Positions 1-7,104 of a stretch of 8,368 nt of DNA are shown in pieces. Under the pieces are notes generated by a model, which ran no database searches, was not told where the DNA came from, and was given only the letters and a program-made list of their open reading frames with translations. This stretch comes from Phycisphaerae bacterium (GTDB lineage: Bacteria; Planctomycetota; Phycisphaerae; SM23-33): positions 1 through 8,368 of the forward strand of contig DAOVQV010000047.1 of assembly GCA_030628445.1 (NCBI GenBank), written 5' to 3'. The translations under genes and the position numbers were made by a program. Numbering within the stretch: position 1 is the stretch's first letter; the number at the start of each line of letters is the position of its first letter.

Positions 1-1186
1 CACTCCTGCTGGCCGTATTGAGATCTGCGGCGCAGCAATTCAGAGTCTCCACCCGCCGGTCGAAGCCGTCTTCGCATGCGATATTGATCGCCGCGTGGAT
101 ATCCGCCGGACAGTCAAACAGGAGGGCCTTCAATTCGGCCCGCCTGATCGGCGTCTGATAAACTCCCCATAACGCCCGAGCCGCATTCCCGTCCGTCAGA
201 CCGAAACGCTCGCGGAGAAATCGACGCAAGAACGGTATCTTCGGGACCGACTTACCGGCGGTAAGCATCCGGCCCGTGTACGCGATGGGGGGTATATACG
301 CATCCCGCAGGCCGCGAACCGACGTCCAGAATGTGTTGACCAGCCCCACCACGCCGCGCCGCCGCCAGCGCGCCGCCAGGGCGACCATATCGTCCATGTT
401 CCGGAAGTTATCCGCGTTGGGACAGATCACGTCGCCGTAATGGCACAGGGCCGGTGCAAGGATGACCTCAAAGCCCGCATCCAGGCTCGGTGCGATACGC
501 TCGGGTCGGACCCTCGTGTACTGCCAGTGGACCAGGACGATGTCCTTGGGTAGGACCTTCAACATCGCCGGTTCGCGTTCGACGTGGTCCGCCCACATAA
601 TCATCCGTTTTCCGCAGCCCGTGATGATCTTATACAGCTTCTTTGCGTGTTGGGCGTAGACCCACCAGCCGGGCCGGCCGCGCCCGCGACGATCGCAACG
701 TTTGCACCCGCTGAGGTTCACCTCGTCGAGTCCGGCGTGCAGATACGGTGAATCGAACAGCTCGGCGACCTCGCCGATGATCTGCCCGTACAGGCGCAGC
801 GTATCGGGATGCGACGGACAGGCTGCGTTGAAACCCACGTCGCCGCCGTCGGCCAGGTGGGCATACTGCGGTAAGGAGGTGATAAAGCGGGCATGGCCCA
901 GCGCTTCGACCTCGGGAATCACGTCTATTCCGCACCGCCCGGCCGCAGCAATGAACCGCCGCATCTTCGCCTTGCCGAAGGCGTATGGGGTGGCAAGTTC
1001 GGGGTGCGAATTCAGCTTCAGCACAAACCCCTCGTCATCCACGAAGTGCCACAGCAGCGTGTTTATCCCCCACGCGGCGAGGTCCTCCAGCAGATCGAAA
1101 TAAAACTCGTCCCGCTCTGTCAACCTGGCCGGATCGAACATCAACCCCCGGATCGGCACGGCGGGATGGTGCTTCCTGGGCGGCAT
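1..1186 (-). CDS. GH20-type beta-N-acetylhexosaminidase-like glycosidase (partial, 3' end outside window)
   Basis: Reading from the ATG at 1186 gives 395 codons with no stop before the window edge, so the C-terminus is missing. The protein resembles the catalytic TIM barrel of glycoside hydrolase family 20, which removes terminal N-acetylhexosamines by substrate-assisted catalysis. Visible motifs are PEVEALGHA (residues 91-99, the family's PExxxxGHA strand), HAGLDEV (150-156) carrying the Asp154-Glu155 catalytic pair, a GCKRC cysteine pair just after it (160-164), MIMWAD (195-200) and HWQY (220-223). The usual motif is HxGGDE; here the second Gly is Leu. The barrel starts almost at residue 12: there is no signal peptide and no N-terminal GH20b domain, so a cytoplasmic enzyme is likely. 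GGAG lies 6 bases before the ATG and overlaps the stop of the membrane-protein gene, indicating co-translation. The fold call is firm; substrate is unknown. Confidence 0.85.
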   Translation of the reverse strand, partial: MPPRKHHPAVPIRGLMFDPARLTERDEFYFDLLEDLAAWGINTLLWHFVDDEGFVLKLNSHPELATPYAFGKAKMRRFIAAAGRCGIDVIPEVEALGHARFITSLPQYAHLADGGDVGFNAACPSHPDTLRLYGQIIGEVAELFDSPYLHAGLDEVNLSGCKRCDRRGRGRPGWWVYAQHAKKLYKIITGCGKRMIMWADHVEREPAMLKVLPKDIVLVHWQYTRVRPERIAPSLDAGFEVILAPALCHYGDVICPNADNFRNMDDMVALAARWRRRGVVGLVNTFWTSVRGLRDAYIPPIAYTGRMLTAGKSVPKIPFLRRFLRERFGLTDGNAARALWGVYQTPIRRAELKALLFDCPADIHAAINIACEDGFDRRVETLNCCAADLNTASRS

Positions 1187-1198
1187 GGAGGGCTCCTA
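1187..1198 (-). promoter_or_regulatory. Ribosome binding site overlapping the upstream stop codon
   Basis: On the minus strand the sequence TAGGAGCCCTCC leads straight into the ATG at 1186. The TAG is the stop of the DUF6785 gene and the GGAG (1196-1193) begins at that stop's last base, 6 bases before the GH20-type start. A ribosome terminating on the membrane-protein gene would sit on the next start site, so translational coupling is likely. The same ten bases, AGGAGCCCTC, precede the deacylase start at 4485. Confidence 0.6.
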
Positions 1199-3253
1199 AC
1201 CCGGGAAGATCATGTACTTCTTGGGGATCAGGCCGGTAACACCATAATAGGCGGCCCCGTAGCCCATGAAGACCATCCCGCCCAAAAGGTCGCCTGCGAT
1301 GACGCCGATCATCAGGGCCATCACCTGCCTGTGCTTGGTCCCACCGCCAAGCTTGGTCACCATTGTCTTTATCAGCCACCCCAGCATGAAGGAATGGCTG
1401 AACCGGCTTATCGTCCAGGTGCCCCACACCAGGAACATAATCGGGTGCAGCGGCCACCACGCGAACCGCAGGCGCAAGAAACTGAACAGCAAGACCAGGG
1501 CCAATCCCGAGCCGGCATATATGACGAACTTCGGATTGAGCTTCATACCACCGATGCGCTGGTAGGTGGTCATCTGCTCGGACTTTTCCAGCTCATGCGC
1601 CAGGGACAGCTTGGTCATCTCGCGAACGGAGGCGTCGAACGGAAGCTTGGGCACCTCCTTGAACTGCCACTTGTCGCTGCGCGGCTCGGAGGAATTGTAT
1701 TGGTTCGTAAGAATGACCGGCGTTGCGACCAAGAGCACCAGGGCGAAGACGAGTATCGTCGGCCAGGCGACCCGGGAGGGCTTCACCCCGGTCATCTCGC
1801 TGATCTTCAGCCCGTTGATAATGAACGGCATGGTGCACTCGCGCGGATCGATCACCAGGATCGTCGAGACCAATGCTACGATGACGATGGCTTTGGGGCC
1901 CATCGCCACGGCTCCGAAAATACCGAGCATGGCGCCTATCGGCAGCCAGGACGGCTGGACGAAAAACAGCCCGCTCTCCGCGTTGATCCGCGCGACGACC
2001 AGGAACATCAGCATGATCATCAGTATGGTCAGAAGCGCGAACGGCCACGCCAGCCCGAGGATCGTCAGCGACACCGTCACACCCGCCACGCAGAGGATAA
2101 AGCCCCTGCACGCCCAGGCGGCTGAGGACTCTACCTCCGGGTGGCGCACAAACATCAGCGCCTGTTTAAGAAGCTGCCAGTAGTATCGCCGGCCGATAAA
2201 CAACAGCAGAACACCCATCCCCAGATAGCTTCCGAAAAGCTGCCACGTTCCGGCCCCGCCGGAGAAGGCCTCGGAGTCCAACTGAATCCCCTTGCTGACC
2301 AGCGCCATCGTCACAAACACGAAGAACCACTGCGAAAGGCCCAAACTCAGCGCCACGTCGGAGGACAGGAAGAACGCAAAGGCCACGGCCGTCGGGAACA
2401 GACGCACCAGGACCAAGGCGCCGCCATACCCGCCGCCGGCCCTCGTAAAGGCGGGCCACTTCTGCGAAATCGGCTGGGTGAAGTCGAATTCCAGCGGGAT
2501 CTTTATGCTTTCCGGGTACCAAGCCTGTATCCCGTTGACGAAACGGATCGCAAAGATGCTGATGAGCCCCACCCAGAACAACTTGTTGCGAAATATGGGC
2601 GCAAACCCGCTGTTGGGGTCGCGTTCCATCAGTGCACCGGCGAAATCGGCGATCGGATAGCGCAGCCGCTCGCGGCGGGCCCACTGGCTGTGGATCATCA
2701 GGCTCAGGCAGATGACACCCACCGAGGTCAGGAAGATAATAGGGCCCCAGGTCTTCATCGGCCCGATCCACTTGGCCCACGGGACGCGGGTAAAATCAAA
2801 CAGCGCCTCCTCCGGATGGTTGGTCAGGAAGTTCTCCATCACCACCGGGTCGTATTCCACTTGCTCGGCGGCGGGCTCGCCGGGCATCATGGACGGCGGA
2901 ACGTAGCTTAGGACCTTGTAGTTGCGCCAACCGACACTCTGGAGATTAAATTGGGTGGGCATGGCAAGGGTTAGATGAAACGTCCGCATAAGCCCGCTGC
3001 CCGGGATGCTGCAGGAGGCAAGCATCAGCGTCACGATCACCGCCAGCTCCGCCGGGCGAAATCGCCAGCTTGAGCGCAGCTTAAACAGCAACGGGTTAAT
3101 CAGCATCGTCCCCAGGATAAGCAGGCCGAACACGCTGATGGGAAAGTGGTTCCCCACCAGAAACGTCAGGTGCAGCACGCTGTCGTTGATATACCCGATA
3201 CACCCAATGAACAGCGCCCCCAGCACACCGCAGACCACGGCACGAAAACTCAT
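1196..3253 (-). CDS. Polytopic membrane protein, DUF6785/DUF6784 family (possible transporter)
   Basis: A 685-residue, very hydrophobic protein with roughly 12 to 16 predicted membrane segments, the clearest near residues 4-22, 37-56, 66-85, 168-188, 223-243, 277-296, 303-322, 337-356, 382-421, 437-468, 497-516, 575-594 and 645-668. A soluble loop lies at about 100-165 and another at about 517-572. The AELAVIVTLMLASCSIPGSG segment (68-87), ARINAESGLFF (421-431) and WWPLHPIMF (599-607) fit my memory of the DUF6785 N-terminal part plus DUF6784 C-terminal part seen together in Planctomycetota and Armatimonadota. No function is established; size and topology suggest a permease, perhaps distantly of the oligopeptide-transporter type (inference). 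The ATG at 3253 has GGAG six bases upstream. It is followed after 9 bases by the GH20-type gene and preceded by a 161-base gap, so it may begin its own transcript. Confidence 0.82.
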   Translation of the reverse strand: MSFRAVVCGVLGALFIGCIGYINDSVLHLTFLVGNHFPISVFGLLILGTMLINPLLFKLRSSWRFRPAELAVIVTLMLASCSIPGSGLMRTFHLTLAMPTQFNLQSVGWRNYKVLSYVPPSMMPGEPAAEQVEYDPVVMENFLTNHPEEALFDFTRVPWAKWIGPMKTWGPIIFLTSVGVICLSLMIHSQWARRERLRYPIADFAGALMERDPNSGFAPIFRNKLFWVGLISIFAIRFVNGIQAWYPESIKIPLEFDFTQPISQKWPAFTRAGGGYGGALVLVRLFPTAVAFAFFLSSDVALSLGLSQWFFVFVTMALVSKGIQLDSEAFSGGAGTWQLFGSYLGMGVLLLFIGRRYYWQLLKQALMFVRHPEVESSAAWACRGFILCVAGVTVSLTILGLAWPFALLTILMIMLMFLVVARINAESGLFFVQPSWLPIGAMLGIFGAVAMGPKAIVIVALVSTILVIDPRECTMPFIINGLKISEMTGVKPSRVAWPTILVFALVLLVATPVILTNQYNSSEPRSDKWQFKEVPKLPFDASVREMTKLSLAHELEKSEQMTTYQRIGGMKLNPKFVIYAGSGLALVLLFSFLRLRFAWWPLHPIMFLVWGTWTISRFSHSFMLGWLIKTMVTKLGGGTKHRQVMALMIGVIAGDLLGGMVFMGYGAAYYGVTGLIPKKYMIFPG

Positions 3254-3299
3254 GCTTCGCTCCGATCCTTCAGATGAGTTATGTCACTACGTTGAGGAC

Positions 3300-3305
3300 A
3301 TTATG
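3300..3305 (-). promoter_or_regulatory. Candidate -10 element before the DUF6785 gene
   Basis: The minus strand reads CATAAT here (5 of 6 matches to the sigma70 TATAAT consensus), about 47 bases upstream of the ATG at 3253 and inside the largest gap of the gene block. A matching -35 is poor: GTTTCA at a 17-base spacing matches TTGACA at only three positions. An internal promoter would be sensible here, but the signal alone is weak. Confidence 0.2.
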
Positions 3306-3371
3306 GCAGGTAATCGGCCGGATGAAACTCTATTTTTGCCCCCGCCGAACGCTACGCGCCATAAGTGGGCA

Positions 3372-3402
3372 ACAAGATCGGTCTTGTGTGCGGCCCGGCC
3401 GC
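3372..3402 (-). other. Two short inverted repeats downstream of the deacylase gene
   Basis: Just after the deacylase stop (3415) the transcript can form two hairpins. The first is GCGGC / GCCGC with a 3-base loop (3402-3390). The second is ACAAGA / TCTTGT with a 4-base loop (3387-3372). Neither is followed by a T-run on the minus strand, so this is not a classical intrinsic terminator. They could slow RNA decay from the 3' side or partly separate the upstream and downstream halves of the operon. Such short stems also occur by chance in GC-rich DNA. Confidence 0.25.
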
Positions 3403-3414
3403 CAAGAGCGCCGG

Positions 3415-4485
3415 TCAGTGCTTCGCAGACCAGTCATCGCTGGGCGGCGTCGGGTTCTGGACGTCAACTCGCATCGCGTCGTTTACCCAACACAGCGTCT
3501 CGCCCGGGCAGGCGATCGGCCGGAAATCCAAACCGCCCACCACGCCCGCAAACGGCGCACGGACTTCCTGGAGCTTGCCGGAAGTGGGCACGTCGAAGAT
3601 TTCGCAGATAAGCTGACCGGCCGCCACCGGCTCGTACCACCCCACGTAGAAGCGGATGTGCCCTTGGGCCTCGGCGGCGAGCTGTGTACTCTTAGCGCCC
3701 TGCCACCATACGGGGCGGAGGATCGACGGGTCGCCGGGTAGCATTCCCAAGGCCCGCATCACGTTCCGCAGGCCCCTATGACCCTCAACGATGTCATCGT
3801 AGTTCACCCCGTGCTGCCGGGAAAACTCCACGGTGAAGCACCGCCGGTCGGTCTGGTTGACTTGGTAGTGCAACTTACCCTTGTGGTATTCGCTGGGATG
3901 GTCCGCCGTCTTGATCCAGCGAAACCCGAAGTACCTCGCCAATGGCACGACCTTTTGGTGCCCTTCCCAGCTCACCAGCAAGTGCGGCCGGTCGTTTCCG
4001 CAGCAGTGCAGGTCGATGACGACCTCGGCCGGTTCAACCAGCGTCGCCCAGATCCATTCAGTGATCTGCCCGGCTACGCCGTGCTCGGGCTTGCCCGGCC
4101 AAAGGCGGTTCATATTGTACATCGTCTTGGTGTCGCTGCGCCCCAGGGCGAAGACGCAGTAGGCGTGCCGCTGGCGGGAATAGAAGTACTCATCCAGCTT
4201 GGACAGGTCTTCGCGTTCCGGGTAGATCTCATAGTCCAGCAGCAGCGCCTGGGGGTTTGCGGCCGGGCATACGAGCAGCGTACCGCAAAGCACCGCCGGG
4301 TCGATCTGTTCGATCAGCTCTCGCAGGACGTGAACCCCGGTATGCTCCATCCCGTGCTGCCCGGAGATCAGGCCCAGCGTCGGACCCGGTGAGTCCCCGA
4401 CGATCCGCGCCACGCAAACGGGAAACGTGCTCCCTTTGGCGTCGGTGAAGTCCTTGCTCAACCATTCGATCCGTTCCGTGTTCAT
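3415..4485 (-). CDS. Succinylglutamate desuccinylase/aspartoacylase (AstE/AspA) family zinc deacylase
   Basis: A 356-residue protein of the M14-like AstE/AspA family, zinc enzymes that hydrolyse the amide bond of N-acyl amino acids or related compounds. The zinc site is visible as SGQHGMEHTG (41-50), giving His44 and Glu47, and DLH (158-160), giving His160. NMNRLWPG (124-131) matches the NxNRxxPG substrate-binding segment. FTVEFS (217-222) carries the expected catalytic Glu220. The C-terminal part (about 285-342, with EVRAPFAGVVGG at 307-318) fits the beta-barrel domain. There is no signal peptide, so it should be cytoplasmic. The ATG at 4485 has GGAG nine bases upstream and follows the DUF1028 stop by 26 bases, so the two are very probably co-transcribed. 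Family and catalytic residues are clear; the acyl group and amine cleaved cannot be read. The stretch between NPQA (77-80) and NMNR is long, which may shape a distinct pocket. Confidence 0.88.
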   Translation of the reverse strand: MNTERIEWLSKDFTDAKGSTFPVCVARIVGDSPGPTLGLISGQHGMEHTGVHVLRELIEQIDPAVLCGTLLVCPAANPQALLLDYEIYPEREDLSKLDEYFYSRQRHAYCVFALGRSDTKTMYNMNRLWPGKPEHGVAGQITEWIWATLVEPAEVVIDLHCCGNDRPHLLVSWEGHQKVVPLARYFGFRWIKTADHPSEYHKGKLHYQVNQTDRRCFTVEFSRQHGVNYDDIVEGHRGLRNVMRALGMLPGDPSILRPVWWQGAKSTQLAAEAQGHIRFYVGWYEPVAAGQLICEIFDVPTSGKLQEVRAPFAGVVGGLDFRPIACPGETLCWVNDAMRVDVQNPTPPSDDWSAKH

Positions 4486-4511
4486 CTCAGAGGGCTCCTG
4501 GGGGAACGCGC

Positions 4512-5180
4512 CTATCGAAGCGCCAAGGCGAGCAGGCGCTGCAGTTCGCCCAGCGGGTCGGGGTGGTCGTCCACGCGCAAGTCCACATCGAAAACTTTCT
4601 CCGGGTGACTGCCCCGGGGTGGCGCGGTAACGAGAGCCGCCGCCTGCTTACCCCGTGAATCGCCGCCTGCGGCCTGGGCGGCCTTCAGCGCGGCAAGAAG
4701 GCGCTCGGAAAGGTGCGCGCCGGCGTCGGACTGTTCAAACGCCTCAGCCATGGCGGTCAGGACATCCTCGCCGGTAAGTAAGTTCCCGGCCACTGCATAG
4801 TCAGTCCCGCTGCGATGCCCCGCATACGGCTTGGCCGTTTCCAGCGTGACCGTCCCCGTGTGCATCGCCGTCCGCCCGGCCGCGTCGATGACCGCGACCT
4901 GGCGGTGTTCGGCGCCGCGGTCGAAACCGCGCCCGGGATCTGGAACGTCCTCCCGCAGGGCCATCGCCAGTGCCTCTTGCGGCGTGCGGCCCTGGCTGCA
5001 CAACTGGGCCGTGCGGCGCCCGACGACCTGAGAAGAGAAGGACTGACTCGCCACGGCGGCCACACCGGGAATTACGGTAATGACCTTCGCACCTACCGCC
5101 AGCGCACGCGAGGCGGTGCCCACACCAAGATGCCCGCTGTGCGAATCCCGCGCGACGATACTGAATGTACCCACCAACAC
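4512..5180 (-). CDS. DUF1028 family protein, Ntn-hydrolase-like
   Basis: A 222-residue protein matching the DUF1028 family along its length. The N-terminal block TFSIVARDSHSGHLGVGTAS (5-24), RQVAVIDAAGRTAMHTG (93-109), YAGH (119-122), VAGNLL (130-135), GGDSRGKQAAAL (172-183) and LRVDDHPDP (201-209) are all hallmark positions of the family. DUF1028 proteins have an Ntn-hydrolase-type fold and are suspected amidohydrolases, but no reaction is established. The start is a GTG at 5180, supported by GGGAG seven bases upstream; a second GTG two codons later is possible but less well spaced. No signal peptide. It lies 51 bases after the beta-helix lipoprotein and 26 bases before the AstE/AspA-like deacylase, so both may act on the same amide-containing compound (inference). 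The family call is firm, the role open. Confidence 0.9.
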   Translation of the reverse strand: MLVGTFSIVARDSHSGHLGVGTASRALAVGAKVITVIPGVAAVASQSFSSQVVGRRTAQLCSQGRTPQEALAMALREDVPDPGRGFDRGAEHRQVAVIDAAGRTAMHTGTVTLETAKPYAGHRSGTDYAVAGNLLTGEDVLTAMAEAFEQSDAGAHLSERLLAALKAAQAAGGDSRGKQAAALVTAPPRGSHPEKVFDVDLRVDDHPDPLGELQRLLALALR

Positions 5181-5231
5181 GGTTGCTCTCCCTATTGGAC
5201 AAGAATAAACGCCTGAATGTACAGCCGATGG

Positions 5232-7004
5232 TTACTGAGGGCGCTTCGCATAGGCGCCCACCGTCGCAGGATCGACGCCGATAACGTTGTCCTCGCCGAG
5301 CTTACCCGTAGGATCGTATTCACGCGCGCCGGCGTCAGGACAGGTCCCGGTGTACTTGTCCAACCCCGGGAACTTACCGTCAGGCGGAAGCTTCACGCCG
5401 TCAACCGTCCTGAGGTATTCGGCGAACTCATCCCAACGGCCGGGAACGTCGATCGCCGGGGAATCGGCGGTGGGCATAAAGTCCTCATCGAACGGCCGCT
5501 GCTGGTGCGGGTACGTCCGCCCGTTCCGGTTCCACGCCTGCAGGTCGCCGCGATTAGAGTCCAGGAGTTCCTGGCTCTTTTGGGGGATCACGTTGCAGTC
5601 GAAATGCTCGGGATCCCACTCGTATTCGCCTATGCGATTGTGCTTGTAGCACCCAAGGGGCTCATCGGGAAAGTAATAAAGATTGTGCCGCATATAAACG
5701 TACGGCATACCACCCTGCAGTGCATTGTTGTGGACGTAGACGACGTACACGCCGCCTGTCAGTTTCGAGAAGGTGTTATTGTAAATGAAGGTGGTCGCGG
5801 CGAACCGTTCTCCCGGCTCACTGTAGACCCACGTGGTGTTGGTGCGGCATTCGGTGAAGACGTTTCGGTATATGAACAGTGGCCCGATCTTGCAGCGCTT
5901 GACGCGCATACCCGACGTGCCCGTCCGCGTCGCGAGGTTATTGTGCCACCGCTGGTTGATCGCGCTGGAGTTGGGCGCATACCCGTATACGTGCACGTCG
6001 GCGACAACGTTGTGGTGGACGTGAAGGTTCTTATGAAGTCCTCGCGGCGGCTGGTCGGGATCTTCCTTGTCCTCCACTCCCTGATAGCAGTGGTGGATGT
6101 AGTTGTAGGCGATTTCGCTGTCGTCCCCGGACTCCAGCAGGCTGATCGATCGGCGGTTGTAGAACCCGATTCTCTTGCACAGCCAGTACAGATCCGACCA
6201 CTCGGGCGTCCCGCCCGGGGTAGTCCAGTCCCACACGCACGGGTTGCAATGAACTTCGCAGCGAAGGACCTTGCAGGCGTGTGCGTTTTCCCTCAGCCGG
6301 ATCCCGTTTGTGGTCGGACCAACGGTGCAGTACTCGACAACGCTCCCGCGAGAGTTCTTAATCAGCACGCCGTGCTCGGACGCTCGCAAATCCAGGCCGC
6401 GAACAACGCAGTAATCGGCACCGTCAATAGTCACACAGGCGCTGTCGACGGGCGCGATCCGAAAGCTCTCAAACGTTCGCGGGTCCTTGGCGTCCCAGTA
6501 GAAAAGCAGCGTCCCTGGCGAGTTCGGATCGTCTTTGTCGGCGGGGATGAAACACCACGTCCCGCGGATCGCATCCCAGCCGGTCTTGGGCCCGCCGCGG
6601 GCGAAGATCTCCTTCGGGTCGCCCAGATTCGGATTGAAACCCTCCACATAGTGCCCCTCGGCCTCGACATAGGCCGGGAAAAAGGGACACGGCGTGGCGT
6701 AGACGCCTTTGGCGAATCCTTCGCCCCGGCGCCACTGAGGGTTCCAGGTCGAATGGTCGCCGTAAATCACCGCGCCGCCCTCGCCTTCCAACACGATCGG
6801 CGCCTCGGGTGTACCACCGGAAGTGAACCGGACCTGTTCGACGTACATACCCTTTGCCACGCGAACGATGTCGCCGGGCCCGGCCCTGTCCAACGCCGCC
6901 TGAATCGACTCACCCGGCGAGACGGTAATCACCATCCCAACCGTCCCGCAGCCCGCCGCAAGGAACAACGCCCCCAGCAGGAAAACCAAAACGAATGCGC
7001 ACAT
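5232..7004 (-). CDS. Right-handed parallel beta-helix lipoprotein
   Basis: From the ATG at 7004 this encodes 590 residues; an in-frame ATG at 7040 would add 12. I prefer 7004 because GGAGG sits ten bases upstream, while 7040 has only a weak GGGA right next to it. A hydrophobic run ends in the lipobox LAAGC, predicting signal peptidase II cleavage and lipid attachment. Next comes a typical beta-helix entry (SIQAALDRAGPGDIVRVAKG and PEAPIVLEG), then coils rich in Asn and hydrophobic triplets such as LFIYRNVF, TFIYNNTF and VYMRHNLY. The C-terminus has DSPAIDVPG and PDAGAREYDP, the usual tail of such proteins. Beta-helix proteins of this kind are often polysaccharide lyases, epimerases or glycan-binding proteins; I cannot identify a catalytic set. 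It should sit at the cell surface or in the periplasm. It follows the URO-D-like gene by about 100 bases. Confidence 0.85.
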   Translation of the reverse strand: MCAFVLVFLLGALFLAAGCGTVGMVITVSPGESIQAALDRAGPGDIVRVAKGMYVEQVRFTSGGTPEAPIVLEGEGGAVIYGDHSTWNPQWRRGEGFAKGVYATPCPFFPAYVEAEGHYVEGFNPNLGDPKEIFARGGPKTGWDAIRGTWCFIPADKDDPNSPGTLLFYWDAKDPRTFESFRIAPVDSACVTIDGADYCVVRGLDLRASEHGVLIKNSRGSVVEYCTVGPTTNGIRLRENAHACKVLRCEVHCNPCVWDWTTPGGTPEWSDLYWLCKRIGFYNRRSISLLESGDDSEIAYNYIHHCYQGVEDKEDPDQPPRGLHKNLHVHHNVVADVHVYGYAPNSSAINQRWHNNLATRTGTSGMRVKRCKIGPLFIYRNVFTECRTNTTWVYSEPGERFAATTFIYNNTFSKLTGGVYVVYVHNNALQGGMPYVYMRHNLYYFPDEPLGCYKHNRIGEYEWDPEHFDCNVIPQKSQELLDSNRGDLQAWNRNGRTYPHQQRPFDEDFMPTADSPAIDVPGRWDEFAEYLRTVDGVKLPPDGKFPGLDKYTGTCPDAGAREYDPTGKLGEDNVIGVDPATVGAYAKRPQ

Positions 7005-7014
7005 GGCACGTACA

Positions 7015-7019
7015 CCTCC
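7015..7019 (-). promoter_or_regulatory. Strong Shine-Dalgarno deciding the lipoprotein start
   Basis: The minus strand reads GGAGG here, ten bases before the ATG at 7004. It lies inside the longer reading frame that opens at 7040, so it argues that the shorter start is used. A counter-argument is that the short form has no Lys or Arg before the hydrophobic stretch, while the longer one brings one Arg. Confidence 0.5.
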
Positions 7020-7104
7020 ACAGTTGGTGTCCACTGTCATAATCCCAGGACATCAAAAACACATCAGCCGACTTACCTCACACCGTCACCGGATTGCGAA
7101 CCGA

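Noticed and set aside
893..2125. A 410-codon plus-strand frame over the GH20 and membrane-protein genes
   Set aside because: It is antisense to two clear genes. Its product is full of His, Gln, Arg and Gly, the usual result of reading a hydrophobic coding strand backwards, and has no family motif.
3331..3345. T-run followed by a C-run (TATTTTTGCCCCC) on the plus strand
   Set aside because: It resembles a terminator tail only for plus-strand transcription, where there is no gene, and no stable stem directly precedes it.
3778..4392. A 204-codon plus-strand frame over the deacylase gene
   Set aside because: Antisense to a gene with intact zinc and catalytic residues; a shadow frame.
4815..5216. 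A 133-codon plus-strand frame over the DUF1028 gene
   Set aside because: Antisense to a gene with all DUF1028 hallmarks; low-complexity, Arg-rich product.
5161..5222. Ten-base direct repeat CTGAATGTAC at 5161-5170 and 5213-5222
   Set aside because: One copy encodes the conserved start of the DUF1028 protein and the other lies in the short gap. A single decamer pair 52 bases apart, with no further copies or flanking symmetry, is compatible with chance.
7041..7104. Possible terminator or promoter between the URO-D-like gene and the lipoprotein
   Set aside because: The only stem found is a five-base GATTG/CAATC with a long loop and no T-run after it, and no -35/-10 pair with sensible spacing was seen.
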